Of a stretch of 7,094 nucleotides of DNA, positions 1 through 6,274 are shown in pieces. The translations under genes were made by a program, and so were the position numbers. The stretch is from Chitinophaga pinensis. Its GTDB lineage: Bacteria; Bacteroidota; Bacteroidia; NS11-12g; UBA9320. Every line of letters starts with the position of its first letter. Position 1 is the first letter of the stretch. The stretch covers positions 1 through 7,094 of the forward strand of contig CAMDCQ010000125.1 of NCBI GenBank assembly GCA_945890595.1. The letters are read 5' to 3'. The notes beneath the pieces were generated by a model. That model made no database searches and was not told where the DNA came from. It worked only from the letters and a program-made list of their open reading frames with translations.

Positions 1-201
1 ATACAAATAGGAAACTTAGTGACGGAAGACATGACCATAGAACTCCTGGATGTAACGGGAAAATTAATAAGCAGTACCCACATAAATAAAGGACAAACGA
101 TAGCGTATTTTGATGTGCAAACGGTATATGAAGGCACCTATTTTGTAAAAATATCAAACGGGAAGTCGAGCACTTCAAAAGCTGTTGTGATCACAAGGTA
201 A
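1..201 (+). CDS. C-terminal end of a T9SS-secreted protein (type A sorting domain), 5' partial
   Basis: The frame is open from the first base and ends at TAA 199-201, so only the last 66 residues of a longer protein are visible. They read as a type IX secretion C-terminal sorting domain: a short beta strand followed by D-V-T-G-K, a Gly-containing turn (INKGQ), a strand ending in FDV, then E-G-T-Y-F-V-K-I, a Gly-Lys turn, and the closing basic segment KAVVITR. This matches the usual pattern (D-x-x-G-K/R ... G-x-Y-x-x-x-I ... K-x-V-V-x-R) of the type A sorting domain. In known cases it directs the cargo across the outer membrane and is removed or anchored there. The GTG at 19 and ATG at 31 are internal codons, because the frame continues upstream to the window edge. 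The nature of the secreted cargo domain cannot be seen. It converges on the minus-strand propeller gene, with a shared hairpin terminator just downstream. Confidence 0.85.
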   Translation: MQIGNLVTEDMTIELLDVTGKLISSTHINKGQTIAYFDVQTVYEGTYFVKISNGKSSTSKAVVITR

Positions 202-221
202 GTGGTAAATTATACTATTAA

Positions 222-248
222 AAAAGGGAAGCCAATGGCTTCCCTTTT
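222..248. terminator. Bidirectional intrinsic terminator between convergent genes
   Basis: A perfect 12-bp inverted repeat (222-233 with 237-248, loop AAT) has the core GGGAAGCC/GGCTTCCC. It is flanked by an A-run on the left (220-225) and T-rich sequence on the right (245-253). It lies 20 bases after the stop of the plus-strand T9SS gene and 22 bases after the stop of the minus-strand propeller gene. Because of the A/T flanks, the transcript in either direction ends in a stem followed by U residues, so it can terminate both genes. Confidence 0.9.
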
Positions 249-270
249 CTTTTGCTACCTTTTCACATGA

Positions 271-3200
271 TTACTCCATTCCTCGTATTACAGGTGCACC
301 AGATTTTTTCAATTCTTCGTAAATAGTAGCAGCTTTCAGTTTTATAACTGCGAGCTTAGCATCAAAGTCAGCTAACATACGTTCTGCTATATCCAAACTT
401 TGCTGTGCGGTAGTAGTTGGGCCGTAACCGTTTCCGCCCCACAAAGCACTGCTGGCTGCCCATATTCGCTCGTTTATAGTTGGAATATTTTTTTCACCCA
501 CTTCATCTTTGAGTGGATTGCCGTCTAAAAGAAGATCTAGGTTTCGTAGTTCATTAGTTAGGTCGACTAATTCAGACTCTAAGGCGCCAAGAGAATTGGG
601 AGATCTTTTTAAAGCCAATTCCATAGCCGATGCTTGTTTTTTGGCTTGGTTAAAATCATATTCTAATAGGCTTTTGCGAGAAGAAACGGCCACATATTGT
701 GCGATAAAGGTGTTTTTGACGCCATCGTTTTTGGATGGCAACGTTCCGGGATATAATGGGATAACGTCAAAACTTTTTGGGGTAGTTAATGGAGTTGCTT
801 TGCCTTGGTGTACGTAATAAAGCGTAATACGATACGTCCCTGGACCCACTCTAAATCCTCCGTTTTTATTTTCGTTTAACTTTTCGCCTGCGTTTATGGG
901 CATAGCATTTTCAGCACTAAAATCCCACGTAAAGCGATGCAATCCTTTACCAGAGGGAACTTGCATTTTACGCACTACTTTATTCTCAACGTCGGTTATT
1001 ACTGCCCAATGTTGTTCTTTAGTTTCATTCTTTTCGGCAAGTAATACAACCCATCCTGCAAAATCAATATCTGTTCCCGCCTTATTCAGCTCTTTCTCCT
1101 TTTTAGTTCGCTCTGCGGTTTTTAGCGTTTGTTCTCCTTTTAGGTAATACGTGAATACAGCGCCATATTCTGGGTTTTCGGCTACATACTCTTGACTACC
1201 CAAGTAACCGTCTTTACCTCTGCCGTCATTTACCGGGGTGTATAGGTAAGCATTTCGCATAGCTAACATAGCAGCATCTTTTTCTACTAGCTCAGGTGTG
1301 AGGTCACGCAAAAAAGAATAATCATCCAGAATGTAAATACTTCGACCAAAACTGGCAGCCACCAAGTCGTTCTCTCTGCGTTGTATAGCTAAATCACGAA
1401 ACGAAATAGTAGGCACTCCGCTTTTTATTTGTTTCCAATGCTCGCCACCGTCTACGGTAAAGTACAAGCCAAACTCTGTGCCTACAAAAAGCAAATTTGG
1501 ATTTATATGGTCTTGAACAATACGCCATACGTAATTATTTTCGGGGATATTGCTAGAGATACACTTCCACGACTTGCCTTTGTTTGTAGTTATATACAGG
1601 TATGGTTTATAGTCTCCATTTTTATGATTGTCTAAGGCGAGGTATGCGGTATTTTCATCAAATAAATCTGCTTTTATATCATTTATATAGCCCCGATCTG
1701 GAGCTCCGGGCAACTTTTTGACCTCAGTAGCATCCCACGTTTTGCCACCGTTTTCTGTTATTTGTATGAATCCGTCGTCAGTACCAATGTACATTAATTG
1801 TTCGTTTTTGGGGCTTTCTGCTATACTACTAATGGTATTGTAATTACTCATCGCATATACATCCCAGGCGTTGGTAAGTCCTTGTTTGCGACCCATAATT
1901 GGTAAATTAAACCGCTCTTCGTTTCGGGTTAAATCCCCGGAAATAGCATTCCATGTATCTCCTCGGTCATCCGATTTCCAAAGACGGTGGGATGCTACAT
2001 AAATTCTGCTAGGACTGTGAGCACTTACCAAAATAGGGGCATCCCAGTTATATCGCTCATACGATTCGCCGTATGCTGGTTGGGGTCGTATGGCTACTTT
2101 ATCGCCGCTGGCCATGTCTATTCGTGTAAAATATCCTTCTTGGCTTTGTGCATATACTATATTTGGATTGCCAGGTTCGGTAGCGGGTTGATGTCCGTCA
2201 CCACCCAGCACTACTTTCCAGTCGGCATTGGTCATGCCACTGTTGGTATTGGTTCTACTGGGTCCACCTTGGGTATTATTATCTTGCGTGCCTCCGTATA
2301 TAGTGTAAAACGGCTTGGCATCATCTAATGCTATTTTGTAATATTGGGTAATGGGCATATTACCCAAGTGTCGCCATGAGTTGGCCATATCAAAACTTTC
2401 ATACACCCCACCATCGGTACCTACCATGAGGTAATCGGGATCGCTTTGTCTAAATACTACCGTGTGATTATCTACGTGTTTTGACGATTCGTTTACGTTT
2501 TGAAAGGTTTTGCCACCATCTACGGTTACCATAAGATAGTTGTTGGCAAAATATACCTTATCAAACTCGTGCGGACTGGCATATATTTCTTGGTAATAAT
2601 GTGGTCCTGTGCCACCGGCTACCATGTCACTCATTTTTTGCCAGCTTGCACCTTTGTTACTGCTGCGGTAAAAACCACCTTTCTTCAAATCCAGCTCTAT
2701 GGCAGCGTATATAACATCTGGATTTTGTGGTGATATAGCCATTCCTATTTTACCCATATTGCCGGTTGGCAGGCCGCTTTTTAGTTTTTCCCATTCTTTA
2801 CCTCCATCGGTACTTTTATAAATAGCAGACTCTGGACCGCCGCCCATGTAGGCTGCCACCGTTCTGTGTCTTTGCCACGTTGCGGCGTATAACACTTCTG
2901 GATTTCTAGGATCAATAAGTATGTCGGTAGCGCCTGTCCAATCGCTATCGCCCAAGGTGCGTTTCCATTTCTTACCGCCATTGGTGGTCATGTATACGCC
3001 GCGTTCGCCACCTTTGGTCCATAACGGCCCTTGACTAGCTACCCACACAATATCTGGATTAGTAGGATGTACTACTATTTTAGAAATATGTTCAGAGGTT
3101 TTGAGTCCCATATTAAGCCAAGACTTGCCGCCATCCTTACTTAAATATATGCCATCGCCGTAGCTTATGTGTCTTCCACCTACATTTTCGCCGGTGCCTA

Positions 3201-3534
3201 CCCATAGGTTACCGGTGTTTGCATCAATCGTAATACAACCTATGCTGTATACTTTTTGTCCATCAAAAACAGGAGAAAAGGTAATTCCTGCATTCACGGT
3301 TTCCCACACGCCGCCAGAAGCTACACCAACGTAATAGTGGCTTTCGTCTTTGGGGTCTATCGCAATATCGGCTATTCGGCCCGCCATAAAAGCAGGACCT
3401 ACACTACGCATTTTTATCGCATTCGTATTAATACTGTCCCACGTAATTTTAGTACTTTGAGCTTCTGCCGAGCCCAACAAAGAGCTGCAAAACGTTATCA
3501 AAATACATTTAAGCAAATTTATGTTCCACTTCAT
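271..3534 (-). CDS. Exported BNR/Asp-box (VPS10/sortilin-like) beta-propeller protein
   Basis: This large secreted or periplasmic protein has a sialidase/sortilin-type propeller and is often labelled 'glycosyl hydrolase' in Bacteroidota genomes. The first ATG is at 3534 (1087 residues). A TTG three codons upstream (3543) keeps the frame open but is less likely as the start. A Sec signal peptide is visible: MKWN, a hydrophobic LLKCILITFCSSLLG, then AEA|Q around residue 26. About ten Asp-box-like motifs (S/T-x-D/N-x-G-x-x-W) follow, for example SKDGGKSW (~132), TTNGGKKW (~183), STDGGKEW (~240), SDDRGDTW (~521), TENGGKTW (~593) and TVDGGEHW (~693). They are spaced as blades through roughly residue 760. 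The last ~330 residues hold a segment with GAVFTYYLK and WDF...GPGTYRITL, which looks like a beta-sandwich, and then a helical tail. No T9SS sorting domain is present at the C-terminus. The substrate is unknown; no catalytic glycosidase residues can be assigned, so I infer a binding or scaffold role as likely as an enzymatic one. Confidence 0.85.
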   Translation of the reverse strand: MKWNINLLKCILITFCSSLLGSAEAQSTKITWDSINTNAIKMRSVGPAFMAGRIADIAIDPKDESHYYVGVASGGVWETVNAGITFSPVFDGQKVYSIGCITIDANTGNLWVGTGENVGGRHISYGDGIYLSKDGGKSWLNMGLKTSEHISKIVVHPTNPDIVWVASQGPLWTKGGERGVYMTTNGGKKWKRTLGDSDWTGATDILIDPRNPEVLYAATWQRHRTVAAYMGGGPESAIYKSTDGGKEWEKLKSGLPTGNMGKIGMAISPQNPDVIYAAIELDLKKGGFYRSSNKGASWQKMSDMVAGGTGPHYYQEIYASPHEFDKVYFANNYLMVTVDGGKTFQNVNESSKHVDNHTVVFRQSDPDYLMVGTDGGVYESFDMANSWRHLGNMPITQYYKIALDDAKPFYTIYGGTQDNNTQGGPSRTNTNSGMTNADWKVVLGGDGHQPATEPGNPNIVYAQSQEGYFTRIDMASGDKVAIRPQPAYGESYERYNWDAPILVSAHSPSRIYVASHRLWKSDDRGDTWNAISGDLTRNEERFNLPIMGRKQGLTNAWDVYAMSNYNTISSIAESPKNEQLMYIGTDDGFIQITENGGKTWDATEVKKLPGAPDRGYINDIKADLFDENTAYLALDNHKNGDYKPYLYITTNKGKSWKCISSNIPENNYVWRIVQDHINPNLLFVGTEFGLYFTVDGGEHWKQIKSGVPTISFRDLAIQRRENDLVAASFGRSIYILDDYSFLRDLTPELVEKDAAMLAMRNAYLYTPVNDGRGKDGYLGSQEYVAENPEYGAVFTYYLKGEQTLKTAERTKKEKELNKAGTDIDFAGWVVLLAEKNETKEQHWAVITDVENKVVRKMQVPSGKGLHRFTWDFSAENAMPINAGEKLNENKNGGFRVGPGTYRITLYYVHQGKATPLTTPKSFDVIPLYPGTLPSKNDGVKNTFIAQYVAVSSRKSLLEYDFNQAKKQASAMELALKRSPNSLGALESELVDLTNELRNLDLLLDGNPLKDEVGEKNIPTINERIWAASSALWGGNGYGPTTTAQQSLDIAERMLADFDAKLAVIKLKAATIYEELKKSGAPVIRGME

Positions 3535-3540
3535 TTGCGT

Positions 3541-3548
3541 CAAAAGTA
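3541..3548 (-). promoter_or_regulatory. Possible -7 promoter box for the propeller gene
   Basis: On the minus strand this reads TACTTTTG, an exact match to the Bacteroidota -7 consensus TAnnTTTG. Its last base is seven bases from the ATG at 3534, so transcription would begin at or next to the start codon and give a leaderless or nearly leaderless mRNA. No convincing -33 TTG lies about 20 bases upstream and no Shine-Dalgarno sequence precedes the ATG. The match may be chance in AT-rich DNA. Confidence 0.3.
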
Positions 3549-3583
3549 ATATACTTTTTGCAGATGTATTATGAATAGATTAA

Positions 3584-3600
3584 GCACAGTATTCCTGTGC
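3584..3600. repeat. Short inverted repeat in the divergent intergenic region (possible operator)
   Basis: GCACAG and CTGTGC form 6-bp arms around a 5-base spacer (TATTC). The repeat sits in the intergenic region between the divergent propeller gene and the lipoprotein operon, about 36 bases upstream of the candidate minus-strand -7 box and about 42 bases upstream of the plus-strand -33 element. The symmetry would suit a dimeric regulator, or a weak hairpin. There is no T-run, so it is not a terminator. An 8-bp palindrome, AACCGGTT, lies nearby at 3624-3631. No regulator can be named. Confidence 0.3.
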
Positions 3601-3642
3601 TGCATACAGTAAATAAAAGCACCAACCGGTTTTAAAAAAAAG

Positions 3643-3673
3643 TTGTAGTTTAAATCATAAAAAAGTATTTTTG
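3643..3673 (+). promoter_or_regulatory. Bacteroidota-type promoter of the lipoprotein/receptor operon
   Basis: A -33 TTG (3643-3645) and a -7 box TATTTTTG (3666-3673, exact TAnnTTTG) are separated by 20 bases, the spacing expected for the primary sigma factor of Bacteroidota. Transcription would start around 3678-3682, giving a leader of roughly 16-20 bases before the ATG at 3698. This placement is the main argument that 3698, rather than the later ATG at 3795, is the real translation start of the first gene. Confidence 0.65.
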
Positions 3674-3697
3674 ATAGGTAACTATAAAATCTAGGTT

Positions 3698-5114
3698 ATG
3701 AAAACAACTCAAATTAGAAGTCTATGGCCAAGGGTCAGAAACTTCACCGTACTTACTTACTTACTTACTTACTGTAACATCTTGTAAAGAAGACATGAAC
3801 CGTCCAGAGATTACCTATAATGACCACATGGTGACGGTTACTTCTGCACAAAGTAATGAGGTTGCCAAGCAGATGACTTGGATAGCTAAAGGAGTGGCGG
3901 GGATAGCCCACCAAAGCAGTCTGGCAAAAGGAAAAATTCACAATTTGGTAGAAGCCACCGATTTTTATGCTGAGACCAACACCAATCTAGATGACAATAT
4001 GGCTGCTAGTATTGGTTTTGATTATGACCAAGAAGTAAACAATTGGTTGCAAACCAATGTAGCGGGCAATGATTACGATCAAGCATATTTTTTTGATATA
4101 AACATAGATGCCTGCCCCGGCAAAGTGAGTATAAGAATTCCGGAAGCAGATATAGTCGACCAAACCAAGTTACACGTTGTAACTCCAGAAAATGTTTTTG
4201 ACGATGTACAGACCACGATGGGTTATTACATTACATCAACTGGCGGACTAGACAGCCTAGTTATAACAGAAGATAATATGGATAGTGTTTATCTTTGGAT
4301 TGTTGGAGTAGATAATGATTGCACACAGTCCATTGATAGTTGCGGAGACGGTATTTTAGGTAATACAGAAGATTGTGAAACGTGCCCTCAGGATTGCTCT
4401 ACACCGTATCCTGATTTTGATGATAAAAAACCTGCTTTTAAACTTACTTTAAAGGAGTTTAAGACGTTTACTGATAAAAAAAATGGTTCGGGTCATCCGT
4501 TGGACCAATACCAAGAAGATTACCTACAGGGTAAATACGAAATATATCTTTCGTATGGGGTATATGAGACGATAGATGGTGTAACTTTTGATGGAGCTTG
4601 GGACGAAATTTTTTGGTTTACAGATCCCCTAACCGGTAAGCCTACACCAACGGCTACGAAGAAAGCTGAAGAAATAGGGAACTATAAAGCCTGGGGTGGA
4701 AATGCGAAAATTCGAAGAAAGAATCTCGCTAATGGCAAAGTTAATAGAGGTACGCATTATGTCGATGTAGTGAATATGCTAATGGCAGACACTATTCAAC
4801 CGCATAAGGACAATTTCTTTTTCTGTATTTATGAAAAAGATAAAAATGCAGGCTTATATCTCCGTAATGATATTGCTATCTGGTCAAATAGCTGGTCTTA
4901 TTCATACGAGGGAGGTCAAAATGCTGCTATACCTCCAGCCGCTCTTCCTTCTGGTTGGGATGGGACTGACAATTGGAGAATTGTTAGCTTTACTCTCGAT
5001 GCAAACGGTGATCCTGGATTTCCCTTTATAGCAGCTGGGCCTAACGAGTGGCTCTATTTTGCAAATCTAGGCACAGAGGCAGAAGCAGTATTCAAATTAG
5101 AACGAATTAATTAG
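3698..5114 (+). CDS. Large lipoprotein of unknown function, phase-variable and out of frame in this sequence
   Basis: The body is an uninterrupted 439-codon frame from ATG 3795 to TAG 5112-5114, but starting there leaves no export signal. The frame stays open upstream back to a TGA at 3699, and just before M3795 it encodes YLLTVTSCKED, a lipobox (VTS|C) with hydrophobic lead-in. The matching N-terminus, MKTTQIRSLWPRVR plus NFTVLTYLL, starts at ATG 3698 in another frame. The two halves meet in a TACT repeat. With six units translation stops at TAA 3785 after 29 codons. With five units the parts join into a 470-residue lipoprotein precursor with acylated Cys28. Lys-Glu-Asp after the Cys resembles the surface-export signal of Bacteroidota lipoproteins. 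Later features are a Cys-rich motif CGDGxxxxxxxCxxCPxDC (4341-4397, residues 183-201 of the body) and a C-terminal half rich in Trp, Tyr and Asp. I do not recognise the family. The stop overlaps the next gene's GTG by one base. If sequencing miscounted the repeat, the gene is simply intact. Confidence 0.8.
3750..3773 (+). repeat. Tetranucleotide microsatellite (TACT x 6) in the signal-peptide codons
   Basis: Exactly six tandem TACT units occupy 24 bases, preceded by CACCG and followed by GTAACATC. Because 4 and 3 share no factor, the tract encodes the same cyclic peptide Tyr-Leu-Leu-Thr in all three frames and never a stop. It therefore always extends a hydrophobic signal-peptide core while changing the downstream frame. 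From ATG 3698 to the body at 3795 there are 97 bases. Losing one unit (93) or gaining two (105) restores the frame; seven units would stop at the TAA now at 3775. Such tracts change length by slipped-strand mispairing and are known phase-variation switches in other bacteria. Confidence 0.9.
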
Positions 5115-6274
5115 TGAACATATTTAACCATATAACAAAAGTAGGACTAGTTCTAGTCCTACTTTTTTCTTGTAACAAAGAAATAGATCCCAAATTAATG
5201 TTAGCTGAACGCTATTTTGTTTTCGGAGAAGTGGGCACAGACTTAGTTTATCTCACTGTATGGGATTTGGAACAAAAAAGGTACTTAAATCAAACTGATT
5301 GTAAACTCATTATCAGTGCTAATAGCACAGAGTTCCCGCTTACATTTCGAAAACAGAATTTTTGGGATAGTCTTCCACTATCACCTGGTCAGGTCTATGA
5401 AGTTATTCTCAGAATAGATGGTAAAGAAACCCGACTCGCGGGGCAGTTACCAAAATCTGAAGAGACCATAGCTATAGAAACAGAGCCTTATGGCGAATAT
5501 GCTAATAAATTTAGCATGAAGGTAGAAGGACGGCAAGAGCCTGGTGAAATCTACTACCGAGCGTACAAAAATTTGCCATTTATGTATCTTGATGATCTAT
5601 TATACACACCGGGGCATTTTTGGAGTTATACCAGTAGAGATAGCTTTCTGGAAAATCAAGAAACATTTTTTTATGATGCACACAAAAGACTGCCAATCAT
5701 CAATATTGTTGAAAATAGAACATATAATCTTACGTGTAAAAAAATCAAAAGTAAGAATCTACTTCATTCACTATTGAAATATAACTATGACTTAGTTGTA
5801 AACGAGGGCAATCCACTTTTCGTTCAATATCCATTTGAGGAGGACGTAGTAATGGGTGATGTAGTATTTAGAGTTTTGGAGACTACTTCATTAACAAGCA
5901 TTCCAGCTGTAATAAAAGACACTTCTCGTGTTTTAATTGAAGTATATTTATATGATAAAGACGGGTTGCCGTTAACCGATTTTCAACAGAGATACACGAG
6001 TTTTTCTATTGAGGACAGACCAAATGGGAATAGAACTAGGCGAAAAGAATATGTTGGGAATCCCGTTGAGATTACGTTTGCAGACTTAGCAGCAATATCT
6101 AGTACTCTACCTATGACTGAAAATGAATTGAGGAGTAAAATACTAGACAATGAGATATTTATATCTGCGGGCACAAGGCTTAATAGTCCAACAGGAGATA
6201 TTATTAAAGCAAATGAAAGTTTGATGATAGAATCATTTGATACGATATATAAAATTGGGTTGAGGTTGAAATGA
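5114..6274 (+). CDS. DUF4249-like outer-membrane lipoprotein
   Basis: 386 residues from GTG 5114. The start is forced, because a TAA lies two codons upstream in this frame (5108) and the signal peptide follows at once; GTG shares its first base with the previous gene's TAG. The signal peptide is MNIFNHITK, then hydrophobic VGLVLVLLFS, then lipid-modified Cys20 (lipobox LFS|C) followed by NKEID. The layout after that fits DUF4249 proteins of Bacteroidota: an early strand ERYFVFGEV, a YLTVW strand, a KLIIS strand, LSPGQVYEVILRIDGKETR (about 89-107), a LPKSEE stretch, and KFSMKVEG...EIYYRAY (132-151) in the place of the family's 'D-x-x-G-x-x-N-Y-Y-R'. DUF4249 genes commonly sit immediately before a carboxypeptidase-regulatory-like TonB-dependent receptor, exactly as here. 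The family's biochemical role is unknown; a surface partner of the receptor is inferred. The family call rests on pattern memory, not a search. Confidence 0.78.
   Translation: MNIFNHITKVGLVLVLLFSCNKEIDPKLMLAERYFVFGEVGTDLVYLTVWDLEQKRYLNQTDCKLIISANSTEFPLTFRKQNFWDSLPLSPGQVYEVILRIDGKETRLAGQLPKSEETIAIETEPYGEYANKFSMKVEGRQEPGEIYYRAYKNLPFMYLDDLLYTPGHFWSYTSRDSFLENQETFFYDAHKRLPIINIVENRTYNLTCKKIKSKNLLHSLLKYNYDLVVNEGNPLFVQYPFEEDVVMGDVVFRVLETTSLTSIPAVIKDTSRVLIEVYLYDKDGLPLTDFQQRYTSFSIEDRPNGNRTRRKEYVGNPVEITFADLAAISSTLPMTENELRSKILDNEIFISAGTRLNSPTGDIIKANESLMIESFDTIYKIGLRLK
5137..5168 (+). promoter_or_regulatory. Intragenic terminator-like hairpin (possible attenuator) at the start of the DUF4249-like gene
   Basis: A perfect 14-bp inverted repeat (5137-5150 with 5153-5166) has only TT between the arms. 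Allowing a six-base loop, the stem is AAAAGTAGGACT paired with AGTCCTACTTTT. Six T (5163-5168) follow the GC-containing core, so the RNA resembles an intrinsic terminator. It lies wholly in coding sequence, covering codons 8-18 of the signal peptide (alternating Val and Leu codons). It begins 23 bases after the GTG start and the preceding gene's stop. Ribosomes arriving from the upstream gene or starting at the GTG would cover it. It may instead be a by-product of repeated Val/Leu codons. Confidence 0.5.

Noticed and set aside
19..201. A complete 60-residue gene starting at GTG 19
   Set aside because: The frame is open to base 1 and the sequence is the tail of a sorting domain, so this is the end of a larger gene.
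3535..3543. TTG 3543 as start of the propeller gene
   Set aside because: The ATG three codons downstream is the ordinary choice and leaves a standard signal peptide; TTG has no Shine-Dalgarno support.
509..3549. Several plus-strand frames of 68-113 codons and a minus-strand frame at 2781-2981 within 271-3543
   Set aside because: They lie inside the clearly coding propeller gene, have compositions of shadow frames (runs of Cys, Ser, Ile, Tyr) and lack recognisable domains or start signals.
3795..3797. ATG 3795 as the true start of the first operon gene
   Set aside because: It would give a large Cys-containing protein with no export signal. The same frame encodes a lipobox immediately upstream, and the promoter is placed for ATG 3698 rather than for 3795.
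4831..6174. Frames at 4831-5031 (+), 5544-5777 (+) and 5983-6174 (-)
   Set aside because: They overlap the two lipoprotein genes in other frames and have no independent features.
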